DNA of 64,000 nt, from positions 15,919,501 to 15,983,500 of the forward strand of contig CM076143.1 in assembly GCA_038025085.1 (NCBI GenBank), read 5' to 3'. This DNA is from Tetragonia tetragonoides. Lineage: Eukaryota; Streptophyta; Magnoliopsida; Caryophyllales; Aizoaceae. Positions within the stretch are counted from its first letter, which is position 1. The number at the start of each line of letters is the position of its first letter. Shown piece by piece: positions 29,644 through 40,740 of the stretch. The notes beneath the pieces are model-generated. The model saw only the letters and a list, made by a program, of their open reading frames with translations, had not been told where the DNA came from and did not search any database. The position numbers and the translations under genes are program-made.

Positions 29644-31442
29644 TTAGTTTATTATCACCATACCATTTTTCAGTCACCTATCTAAACATTGCTAAACGCT
29701 TTATATCAGAATTAAGCTCCTCCTCCTCTAAGCATCACTCACTACATTAATTTTGCAACCAAAGCTCCATTCAAGAATAACTTCAACACCAAGAACACCA
29801 ACATCTAGTCACTATTCTGTGTCTAATAAACAACATCTATGGGTATCATTTATGAAACCAACCTAAGCAATTTACAGGTCTAGTGGTTTCGTGGCTGGCC
29901 AAGGATATGGGATGGCCATATCACCTTCTCAGTGTCTACCTGTATTCCAGGTCGTATCCTGTTTCAGATCAGGTCGATCCTGGGGAGAGCGAAACAGCCT
30001 TTGAGTAACGAAGGGTGCAACAGCAAGCAATAAATTATAGAAAACTATCCGAGGATCTGGTATCATTGTATAGCATATATCACAACACTATACAAAAAAG
30101 TCTTACCTACTCTCACCCGTTGCACAAATGCATGTGTATGAGCAGTGCCTACAGCAACCATATATATTGGAATAGTGGAGAAAAATGCTTTCCAGTTGAC
30201 ATTCTTTCATCCCCTTTTGTATTTCTCATTACCTACACATGTGATACAAAAAAGAGGGGCAATTTTAAATCCTGTAAACGAGTAAATAAGAGGTACAGAT
30301 AAGATACATCCAGAAGAAGATAAAATGAGCACATAATTGGTATCTTTCCTCAGTTGTGAACTTCAGTCTCGGAGTTGACAAAGACATTTAGTCACCTTAA
30401 ATCGAGAAAGAAGAAAAAGAAATATAACATGGTATAAGACAAAACTAATTGCTTGAATATCAAACTCCGACACAGTTCCTTCAAATGATGAGACAAATAT
30501 ACTCCTTAAACTATAATGATCCAAGTAAACAAAAGAGATTCTATGTAAATTTGCTCTGATGATTTGTAAATGCTTTTTCTTTCAAATAAAAAAATTGTAT
30601 TAAGAAATACGAAAACAGCATCAGTGGCGGAGAAAATCAATGTAATAAGACTTGTCAGCTATGAAAGTTACGATTTATCTCCATCCCAAAAGTACAGAAT
30701 CACCAGAAAGAAAGAAAATAACAGCTTTCTTAGACAAAATTGTATGTTTCATTTAACAGTACCTCAACATGAGCTTCAGAGCTCATAACATTTGCATACT
30801 GGATAAGAGCAAGCTCCATCTTTGACTTTATAACACGGCATTCAGTCAGTATAGGATGTAATTCACTTAGGTCAGTTCTGAAAGTCTCCATTCCCTAATC
30901 TCGGTGAAAGAACACATTAATCAGCAATTTGACCATTTTATAACATTAAGAGAAACAAAAGTCATGGTTACAATTACAAACTAATAAAGATATTAGCATC
31001 ATACTCCTCAGAACGACAATGATTAAAATAAGCACGTGGATGTTGATAATTTAGTCCCTGATGTCTGAGACATAATATGATCCATCGACTTGAATGTCAA
31101 ATATAAATTCTAGTTTCAGTATGATAACAGATAGAATATGTCTCTACTCTCTAGTGACAGTGTGATACAAAATTGACCGAACTTTAGAAACGTAGATGAG
31201 CTCCCCAAAGATGAATGTGTCATATAGTATACCGTATGTGGAAGAACCACATAAAAATGGTCAAATGCTGCTTTGAAGCAAACATTAAACCCATAAAGCA
31301 CTTGAATGGGCACTCTCAATCTTTGAGGACTTTGATGTGGAAAGGAAAAAAGAATGAGAACTTTTTTTCTTTAGAAAGCTGACAAATTAACTTAAAAGTG
31401 AACTTTTAATGGACTGACTGCATACTAAAATCGTCCAGATGT

Positions 31443-32271
31443 GTCTTAGGTTTCCGTGGCTATTCCAGCTTTCAAATTTCAATGCTTCATGGTGGCACAA
31501 TTTCTGAGTTCTATTTTGCTGTGACAAACTCTTGGAACTTGCATTTACAGAGACTACCTCACGACTGGGAGATGCAGGAGCTCACTTTCCTTCTTGGACT
31601 TTTGGAGAGAGTGCAGCTCTCTAATGCTGGTGATAACAAAAGGTGGGACCCATATTCTTCCCTGGAAGTGTGACCACAGGCCCTACGGTTCCCCATTGCC
31701 AGTTGTCTGTGGAAGGCAAAGGTTCCTCTTAAAGTGCGGGCGTTTGTATGGACTCTGGCGGTGGATAGGATTAATTCAAGCCGGGAGTAGTTATTTCTCC
31801 GGATATTTGTTCGTTGTGTCGGGCTAGTAACGAGACTGCAGTGCATCTCTTTTTGATGTGATGTTGCACAGAGCCTTTGGCGTAGGCTGTTTGGCATCTT
31901 TGGGAGGACTTGGGTTGATTGTGGTACTGTTTTGGAGGTCCTGCAATTATGGCTTGTGGGATTTGGGCGGAGGAAGGAGAAACGATTGCTCTGGGAGAAT
32001 GCTATTTTTGCGGTGTTGTCGTGCCTTTGGTTGGAAAGGAATGCGCGAACTTTCAAGGGGATTACTCTATCTCCTGATTTACTTTGGGGTAGGGTCAATT
32101 ACTTAGCTTCCTTATGGTCTAAGGCCGCAGGGGTATTAGGAGCTATAGTATATTACATTGGGCTGACTTATAAATAGTTTCGGCTTCTGGAGAGGACTGC
32201 TTGTTCTCTCATGCTGTATTTCTGATTTCCTCTTAATATACTTTTTCTTTATCTGAAAGAAAACTAAAAGA
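31443..32271 (+). mobile_element. 5'-truncated LINE copy with 9-bp target duplication
   Basis: TCCAGATGT occurs at 31434-31442 and again at 32272-32280. The insert reads as degenerate LINE ORF2: HDWEMQELTFLLGLLERVQ near 31560, RRKEKRLLWENAIFAVLSCL and YLASLWSKAAGVLGA near 32110, then a 3' UTR ending TTTATCTGAAAGAAAACTA. It lies in the prolidase intron between exons 5 and 6, antisense to the gene. The expected short exon of the family was not found in that intron. Confidence 0.85.
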
Positions 32272-32315
32272 TCCAGATGTCCAATAGAAACACTCACAGT
32301 CCATACACACAATTT

Positions 32316-32333
32316 GGGGGGGGGGGGGGGGGG
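32316..32333. repeat. G18 homopolymer
   Basis: Eighteen consecutive G in a prolidase intron. It is the third long G/C run in the locus; assembly length may be unreliable. Confidence 0.8.
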
Positions 32334-33857
32334 AATCTGTAAAGCTAAAAACGACTCTACAGTCTACAGCCTAACCAGGTGTTAGAGAGCTGCGTATTGC
32401 AGAATAGAAATAGTTTGATCTATGCGGAGTGGAACAAGAATACAAAGGGAAACAACAAATAGTAGAAACCTTGAGAAATTGCCACTGTCTGTATTTAGTC
32501 CTTGCAACAGAAATAGCAAGGGTTGACCCTGTCCATTGTACTCCTTATGCAGAATTCCTTCCATCTCATCTACATAATACACCACACTCACCATGTACTT
32601 CTCCTGCAATAAGCTGATGGATATGAGCAAAGGTAGGTCTATAAAACATCAATAGAGCAATTCAATGTTAAGGTCTGCTTTCACCTTTAAGTAGGATAGT
32701 GGCTTTATCTCTCCCATCCAAACAGCATATTCTGCAGGTAGCCTTGGAGCAAACAGGAGTGACTTCCCTGTGGCAACATCCTTTTAAAGTGTGAAACATG
32801 TGCACATATTAGCATCAACACAAAAGCAGACCATGCTACCGAAAAAAAAACACTATCCTGTTCAGCCAGATTCATATAAGAAACTAGCCAAAGACAGAAG
32901 AGACAAAAGACTGATTATATATAAATTAACATGTTGTGTACTGAAGATAAAGGGAAAATGAAAAAAAATGAAGCCATCAAGCTGTAAAACATCACATATG
33001 GGTCTAACAGAGTTGCCGATGAGAAATCTTGTGGCCTTGAATCTTGATGCGCGGTGCAACAGTAGTTAGTTTAAAGGATAACGTCACTACAAATGATTTA
33101 CTAGCTTTACCAGTTGTAACACATAGTTTTATTTTCTTTTTCAGTTTATATGGTAGATATTGTCTATCATTTAAGAGATTTTTTAATCAAGGAACATAGA
33201 GTTAAAGTTCTTTTAATTTGTTAGATTATTCTCGCCTTGTTGTCGATCATAAATGAGCTTAATGCATAACTTTTAAATTTAGCAAGAAAACTTCCAAGAT
33301 ATTACACTGTGTAACTAATTTGACTACAAAGGACAGAACAGCTGGAATAGTACCAGAGGTACATTCATAGAGTGCCTCTTGCTTCACATAGAAGGATAAG
33401 ATCATTCTAGAAATGGAATAGTGCAAGAAACATTTTAAACAATTCATTCATCCTTCCTCGACTATGAATAATGCTTAGCAATAAACTGGACAACTTATAG
33501 TCGTACTATCACACATGTGCTGTTTACAAATGAGCCTTGCATTAGCTGATTTTGTGGATTTTACGTGTGATAGAGTTATAGTGCTCCAGTCTTTCTTAGT
33601 TAGTATCACCCTATATTACCTCTCTCTTTCGAAGAGGATATTGTAAAGAATATTAACTACTCTAGTACCATAAAGTGTTCATTTTTAAGGTGATGACGTT
33701 TTTAGGAGAAGATTAATGACTAGAATTGCAGAAATATTCCAGGATCATGTAAAAGAATACATGCAAGAATTGAGGGTATGAGAAAAAGAGAAAGAGTCAA
33801 GGATGATAACTACGAGAGAAGAAAGCAGCAGGAGGGGGGAGGAAAAGAGAGAGATTC

Positions 33858-33899
33858 TCAACATTTAATGAATAAAATGTTTCTTATCTAAAAAAAAAA
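33858..33899 (+). mobile_element. Ultra-short (42 bp) LINE tail insertion
   Basis: The 17-bp direct repeat GGAAAAGAGAGAGATTC at 33841-33857 and 33900-33916 encloses only 42 bases, which end AATGTTTCTTATCT plus a run of A. This matches the extreme 3' end of the LINE family in this window. It is a complete insertion event caught with almost all of the element missing. The duplicated target ends ten bases from prolidase exon 3 (last base 33927). Confidence 0.85.
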
Positions 33900-36152
33900 G
33901 GAAAAGAGAGAGATTCAATAACTTACAACAGCTCCATAAAAGCCGGGCTCCCTCACTCCAAATAAGTAAGCAAAATAACTTTCTTGCCTAGCAAAACAGA
34001 GAACAATGGCCATTTTATCATCTCAGTAAGACATCTTCAAGACTAGTCAATAGGAAGTGACAAGCCTTCTTAAGAGTTTCCTTGCAACATAGGATACAGG
34101 TAAGGATCATACACTTGCAGAACTTGTTTGCAATATCAGCTAGAGCTTATGGAAAGTCAATTTACCTAGGGCATAGAGTTTTCCTTCTGCATTTTAAACA
34201 AATGAACCTACTTAAACAAGTTATGTTTATCAAATGAACAAACCAAACTTAAAGAATTTCTTTTAGCTAAGTGGCAGATCCAGTAATCAATTCAACTGGG
34301 TGCACTCTCTTCTAACATATAGCATATTTCTTAAATATTATATGCAAAAACCTCATTTTATAAAGGAAAAAATTTTAAAAATAAAATAAAATAATTGCCC
34401 CAAGTGGCTTCCATGCCTAAAGCTTGCATCCGCCACTGATTTAGCTCCGCAACACTGGTTAGGGGTGACTGGTAAGCTTCCCCACTTGATACATGCATGC
34501 CATTGCAGTGGACAATCATGTTCAATGTTAATAGAATTAAGAAAGAATGTTGTCAACCTCCCACCTACTCTAAATATCCGAACAACCAAAGAATTGGGCG
34601 CTGAGCAAGCTCTTCACGGGAATAGGCTCAATCACAACATCAACTCATTTCTCACATGTCCTTCATCTCTATCTTCTCTTATATATGTACTCTTCACTCT
34701 TCAGTAATTTACAAGTATTACAACAACATCATCCCTTTCGACAGCACCACCAATTTGATGGTACCAAATAATAAAAGTGCTTTCTCTCAAGTAACATCTA
34801 TCCTTGGCGTAGTGATTGGAAAGGATGGCAATATATAGTGGGAGTGAGTTATTGTCCATGCCTCCCTTTTGGGACACATCTCTGGTGCTTGCTGAGGATG
34901 TCCTTGACCAATGTACAGTACTACTACTACAGTGATGTTGGCACAGTTTTTCCCTGTTTGATTTTCCATATTGGACTCCTGCTCCTCTTTTACTTTGAAA
35001 TATGATCCTCATTCATGGATATATTGGTCAAGTGTCCTTGAAGCGCTCAAATTATCAAAATATCAAATCATATCTTGGGGGATATGAGTTCACCAAACAA
35101 GCATGTCAATCAAAAGAAACTCTTTTAACCTTCTCTATAAATTTCTGTTTAAAATAGAAAAAACTCTACAAAACATATTTACCTTGGCAATATGGTTGAC
35201 AAAGTTAGGTAAACTACAAAGAGGCCATCAAACACTCACGAGCGAAGCTCGCAACTAGCTTCTTCAACCATCTTTTCCACAAGTGACTGTTGCTCGCGTA
35301 AAAGCAGTTATAGTGTATCTACTTAAAACACTTTTTCCCCCTAACACAAGAATCTATGAAGATATTAAAGTAAACATGCTGCAAAGTGCCATTTAAATAG
35401 AAAACACAAGACATATATGCTTCAGCTGCATCTCGTTCGAAGTTAAAAATTTATCATTGCTATACATCGAGCAGTAGGAACTAACATTAAAACTTCTTAA
35501 ATTATCAACAAAAAAATAATCACCAAATGAACAAAAATAGATTGATTGATAACTTTCTTAGATGCACAATTTCAGCTATGAGTTCTTTGCTGACAGTGGT
35601 AGTACCAAAAAATAATAGGATATGACATAAAAGAGCAACTGAACTAATATCGAAATTATTCACAAACTTAAACCGCGATCAAACAACATAAACATAAGCA
35701 AATGATTGATGAAAAACAACTAAATCATCAAAATCACTCACCGGAAAAGTTCCCGCATGATCAGTGCAATATCGAGTTTGTTCTTCTCCGCCCTAAAATT
35801 CAACAGTTGTATCAATAATTGCATCAAATTAAAGGAAAACATAGAAATTGAGGAAAATAGAATTAATCGCACAAATTAATATTGACCTGAAGTAACACAA
35901 GTCCTTCGATTGGACGACCGGATTCAGTGAGATGCTGCTGGAGAGATTTAACAAGTTTGTCTCGATTGATCGCGTGAAGTTCCATCGGGACTCCGGGAGG
36001 AGAGATAGAGGAGCGTCGAGTTGTTGGATCCATGGAAATGGCGGATTTCGGTTCCGCCATTGGCATGACCGAGAGGTTTAAGAGTGAGCTTATTACTGAA
36101 CAACTTTGATCAAATTGGGTTTCGGGGTTTGCTTTCCTAATGTTGTGTTTTA

Positions 36153-36357
36153 TTTTTTATTTTTTGTTTTGTTCTTTGCCAAGGATATCCACCGTTGATC
36201 AGTCGACACAGTGACTAATCTTCTCGTCTCAATTGTCAGCACAGTAAGTGGTAGGGGCTGGCCAAGGTATTTGTTCCATTCGCAAAAGTTGGAATTCGAA
36301 TCCCTAACCACTTGTTTAAGGAATGAAGTGCTAAACCACTACACCAACCCATCTTGG
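36153..36357 (-). mobile_element. tRNA-derived SINE upstream of the prolidase start
   Basis: Read on the minus strand: a tRNA-like head GGTTGGTGTAGTGGTTTAGC (A box), then a B box GGGATTCGAATTCC, an unrelated body and an A-rich tail. A 19-bp imperfect duplication (TTCCTAATRTTGTGTTTTA) flanks it at 36134-36152 and 36358-36376. The insertion lies ~90 bases upstream of the prolidase ATG, so in its 5' UTR or core promoter, in the same orientation. Confidence 0.85.
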
Positions 36358-36649
36358 TTCCTAATATTGTGTTTTAAAGTAAACTAAACAACACCTAATA
36401 AGATGTCAACCAAAAAAAAAAAACAACACCTAATGGGATATTGTAATTTGTACTTTTTTTTATTGTTAAAATTGGGCAACCCTCCTTGCGAGAATAACAC
36501 CAATTTAATCATAATATAAAATTTGTGTTAATGATCTAGAAATATAAGATATATCAAATGAACATGTCCGTTGTTGTCCTTTTGTTGATAACTAATCTGC
36601 TGCCTGATTTGTTTCTCTGTAAATTTGTTGGACTCGAACTTTAACACAA

Positions 36650-36945
36650 CTAGGTTTTATCCCCGTGCTTAGCACGGACTCGTAAAATAATTTTATGAAT
36701 CTAGAGGATGCACACTAATTCTTGAAAATGATATTTTCATATCACCTTCATTTGTAATGATATTGGACTAAATTTAGATAGGGAATAAAAAAAGTACATG
36801 TACACTAATTTTAATAAGTAATTCAATTAATGGAAATTTAGATAGGACTTGCGTGTCAACTCCGCATGACGTGGCTCGCCTATATGTCATCACACTTGTC
36901 GACCTCACGCGAAAAAGAACTTGATTATATATATATGGACAAAAT
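36650..36945 (-). mobile_element. Short Helitron-like element, 3' end at 36650
   Basis: Read on the minus strand the 3' end is GAGTCCGTGCTAAGCACGGG, then GATAAAACCTAG, that is, a stem-loop (CCGTGC/GCACGG) followed by CTAG. This is the CTRR rule of Helitrons, and T follows as the target base. The body carries one ACGT-rich module (GTGATGACATATAGGCG, then CCACGTCATG) of the type repeated at 46.6-51.3 kb. The 5' end near 36945, next to a TA run, is approximate. Confidence 0.65.
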
Positions 36946-39696
36946 ACTCTTTTATATAGACTCTAGGTCGTGTCCCTTCATTATACAAATAATTATTTAC
37001 ATGGCCTATTAATATAACTAGTTTGAAAGACTATGTGTTGTACGGGTTGAGTGAAATATCTATAAATTAAATTTCCTTCGGTGAGATACAGACACTACTT
37101 GGAATTGGATCCACTGATTCCTAATTCTTAGAAATTGGAATTGGTTGCACCGGTTTCTAAGTCTTAGTAATTGGAATTGAATCCACTGCCCACCGATTTC
37201 CGAGTAACACTAACCAAAATATTAAGGGACATGCAAGGAATGCAATAAAAAGGAAGTCTAACAATCACACGGGAGCTAATGAGCCACACGATATATAATG
37301 GGGAGGATTTTGTTTCCTTCTTTGTGACAAACTTTGAGTTTTTTTCGTCTAGGATTCTTCTACCTTTTTGTTTTCCCACACCTTTTTTCTCATCATATTT
37401 GTTTATCGCATTATTTAATATTTTCTGTAAATATATGATGATGTGGCATGTTTCAAAACTATTGAAAAAAGCTATCTTTATATATAGACATTGATTGTCC
37501 TTAATGAATGGAGCTAGTCAGACGCCCCCACAATTTCATGCCTTCACTCTCCTCATTGCGTTCAATATCATTTCTTTCATTTTGCTCTCTTACTACCAAA
37601 TCTTTCATCAAACCCAAATAATACAAAGGTAAACTAAAAGGAGATGGAGTTAGAACGATAACATTGAAAGGAAACACTCGAAGTTGCAATCGAAAAATGT
37701 GATGATGGCATGTTCTTTTCAACTGGTTTCTAATTTTCCTAGGTTATCCTCAGTTTTCCCAAATTTCACTATCTTCTTACAAAATATAGGTTGTGTTTAG
37801 TACACCCTTTTTCTAAAGAAATCTTCCAACAAAACACGGATGCTTAGAAAACGTGTTCAAACGCAACAAATTTCCAAATTTGAAAAAGAAAACTAATTTC
37901 TTTGTTTTTTAAATTCACAAAGAAAACTAGAAAACATAAAAAAAAATTGATGTTTTCTTACATTCCTTCGTATTATTATCCAAACACCCTAACCACACCA
38001 TCTATCCCTCTCATGTCTCCTCCACCATCAACATTCACTTGCCATGGCTGACATTGTGTAACCACTGTCACATGTCAGTGGTAGATTGTCGGCCACCGTT
38101 TGACGAAGACAAAGGACAAAATCTGCCTTGCTAGAGTCACCTATGGTCGGAGACCACCACAGTGATAGTAAGGAATAATAACTAGTGTTTCATGCATTTT
38201 TTCTCTTCTAAATTGCATTTGATGAGATTATTAGGATTTTCTTGGGACTTTATTTTTTTAAGTTATATATTCGTTAAAAATTATGCAAACCTGTTTCCAA
38301 ATTTCGCATCCATCACTGGAGCCAAATGTCCCAATATTGACTCATGCTATGTATCTTCAACAACAAGACGGGTGGAGGAATTTCTTTCTCCTAAGGACAA
38401 GAACTTGGCAGTTAAGTGTCAAGTCATGAATCATAATAAGGGTATTCCAACCAAAAAAAAAACAGAGATAGAGTGTGTGTATGTGTCAGATTGAGAGAGT
38501 AAGAGTGAGAACCTATAACTAGGAGTGATAGTGAAATCCTAAGAGAGAGTGTGAGATCGAGAGAGTGCGATTGAAAGAGAGAGATCGGGAGAGTGAAATC
38601 AAGAAAATGTTTATCTAATTGTAACATTACTCAAGGCAAGAGGCAGGTTGAGTATATTTATTTATAGACGTACAAGAGAGCTTATTTTGGGTTTCTTGTA
38701 GATCTATCAAACCAACCAAAAAGTAAAGAACATTAATGATGTTCCTCTTTCATTTTAATGACTTCTAGTTTCCCTCAATCACAAATTAGAGACATAATTT
38801 TCGTTCCCAAGAAGAAAATGGGGAAGAATTTTAAGATTTGGTAGGAACCAGAATAGAGAAAACGACATAAAGACGGATTTGCACACGCTGTGGTTACTTT
38901 GCAAAATTATGAAAAAAGAGAGAGGTACAATGATGTTAAGTGTGTTTAATGGAGGCAACGATGGATCATTAACTCGAGAACTTAAATGAGGCATGTATAG
39001 ATATTTACCTCTTTAATAAACACACTTACTCCCAACTCAAAATTTTTTGGAGGGAAATAAAGATTTGTGTACCAAAAAGCTAGGTGAAAAATCTCATGTC
39101 TATACATTAAAGTTGACATATATTTCTCATACCAAAAAGGTATACTCATATAGTGGGGGTGAGATTACTAATAAGGGTATTGAGGTGGGTAGATATTGAG
39201 TTTATTGGAAGTGAACTTTCATTAATTGGTAGTCTATTTTAAATAATTTGCACAGTCCAATAGAATTGATGTTTAATTTGGGTAAGTGTGACTCTTATAT
39301 ATAGCGGGCTTATAATGAAAAATCTCACATTTATCAGCATTGTATAGAATATCAAACATATACTTGTGGGCGGGGCGGACCCACGCTCACCATTTAGGAT
39401 CATCTGATCCCATATTTTTAAAAAATTGTTGATGGGAGAAAAGAGAGTTAAAGGAAAAAAGTAATTTTATTCCAATTCCACCCTTATTTGTTGCCCCATT
39501 TGACTTTGCACCTATACAAAGATCTTATAAATGATGAAGGCCGCAAAGTTGAGAAAGCAAAAAAAAACTCAAATACAAGACCCACGTGATGTATGAGACT
39601 TACAGACTTTCTCTCCTCTTTGTAGTTTGTTCTCTCACATCCCTTCCCCATCTGGTATCTCCTTTTGATGTTTTACTTATTATTATATACTAGGAG
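36946..39696. other. Gene-free intergenic DNA
   Basis: AT-rich. A diverged ~60-bp duplication around GGAATTGGATCCACTGATT lies at 37095-37205, and a GA-rich imperfect repeat lies at 38480-38605. No ORF with recognisable similarity and no RNA gene were seen. Confidence 0.45.
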
Positions 39697-40740
39697 TGTT
39701 GGAAATATAGATATTGATCAATAATAAAATAATATATAAAGGAGAAAAATAGATGACTTATCAAATAATCGTTGCGCCTTGGTATGAGGGCCACTGCCTT
39801 GAAAGCGATTTTCGGCACGACTTTGGTGCAAATCGTCTCCGCCAGTCGCTCCCCAAGGTTAACACAACAACCCTCAGACAAGTGCACTCATGGTTGAAGG
39901 TTTGGAATTTGCACAAATACAATTGCCCAGAAACTAATCATACATGGGGATCTGAGTAGGGATGGCAATGGATCGGATTCGGAGCAGATTATGCTAAATC
40001 CGAATCCACTCCGAATACTAAACGGATTCTAAAATCACTTCTGAATCCGAATAACCTCCGATTAGGGAGGATCCGAATCCGAAAGTATTCGCAGTCGGTA
40101 ACCTCCGAATCCGATCCAGATCCGATCCGTTTACTCGACTTATTTACAATTTTTTTTATTTGAATGTGAACATATATAAGATATACAAGTACTAAATAGC
40201 TAATTGTTAATCAACAAAAATAAATATGGTAAATATATTAAGGATTTAAGATACAAACAAAGGTGAACATATATACTTAATTCAAATGTGTTAATGATCT
40301 AGTGCTCTTTTTTTTAAAAATACTAAAAAATAATCTGATATTCGGATCGGATTCGAAGGTGGATCGGATTCTGGCGGATTTCACACACCATCCAAATCTG
40401 CTCTGAATCCGATTCGGAGTTTTCTAATCGGATTTGGACTTGGATTTTTTTTATTCGGATTCTGTTCGGATTTTTTTGGCCTAAATGGATCGGATTCGGA
40501 TCGGGTTCGGACTTGATTGTCATCCCTAGGAGAAGTATCTTACTTTACATTTCTCTCTACTTACTTCTCTAGTGGACATGAAAACCCTATTTATAGATGG
40601 TAAAACGTAACCTCCCACTACCCATTAAAGTAGCTTTAATGGGTTTATGAGTGACACATTATGGGATATGAATTACCCACAATTAATTACAAATCGCTTA
40701 CAAATTACCCCATAAGTCTTTGGGTGTCATTATTCCAACA
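39697..40740 (-). mobile_element. Probable 3' LTR of a minus-strand retrotransposon
   Basis: Begins TGTTGGAA and ends TTCCAACA, the TG...CA inverted termini of an LTR. Read on the minus strand, the bases just before it are TATTAGTGGGGGAT, a good polypurine tract, which makes this the 3' LTR of an element whose body lies at higher coordinates. No second LTR was found in the window. About half of the LTR is a nested foldback repeat (39960-40530). Confidence 0.55.
39960..40530. repeat. Foldback repeat built of CGGATTCGGAT units
   Basis: The ends TAGGGATGGCAAT and ATTGTCATCCCTA are inverted repeats. Both flanks are dense in CCGAATCCGAT or its complement, so ~170-base arms can pair around an AT-rich centre. 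Likely a MITE nested in the LTR. No coding potential. No target duplication could be fixed. Confidence 0.65.

Larger units (their letters stand above)
17842..36066 (-). pseudogene. PEPD: Xaa-Pro dipeptidase (prolidase, M24B), decayed multi-exon gene
   Basis: Prolidase splits Xaa-Pro dipeptides with two metal ions in the cytosol. Exons recognised in order: 36066-35887, 35792-35742, 33987-33927, 32780-32685, 32603-32470, 30894-30763, 30232-30117, 24851(or 24873)-24809, 23885-23802, 21023-20982, 18882-18739, 17952-17842. The metal-ligand segments DMGAEYHFYGSDITCSFP, TVEPGCYF and GGVRIESD are present. Defects: exon 2 has one extra base (DHAG instead of DHAELFR, then the phase no longer fits exon 3); exon 7 is 116 nt where 118 are expected, breaking frame after VMRNTK; the donor after CSFP reads ATATGT instead of GTATGT; exons for ~115 residues, including the HGLGHF metal-binding His, were not found between 18882 and 20982; the short exon expected between exons 5 and 6 was also not found. 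Introns hold many LINE copies. It may instead be a functional gene with assembly errors, but the defects are independent. Confidence 0.82.

Noticed and set aside
31116..31319. A short minus-strand stretch reading CFKAAFD as the missing prolidase microexon (expected like KPASFEG)
   Set aside because: It has no AG before and no GT after it; similarity is probably chance.
31319..31336. A 16-nt AG/GT-bounded stretch that could bridge prolidase exons 5 and 6
   Set aside because: The phase works, but the encoded residues do not resemble the family and it is three bases too short.
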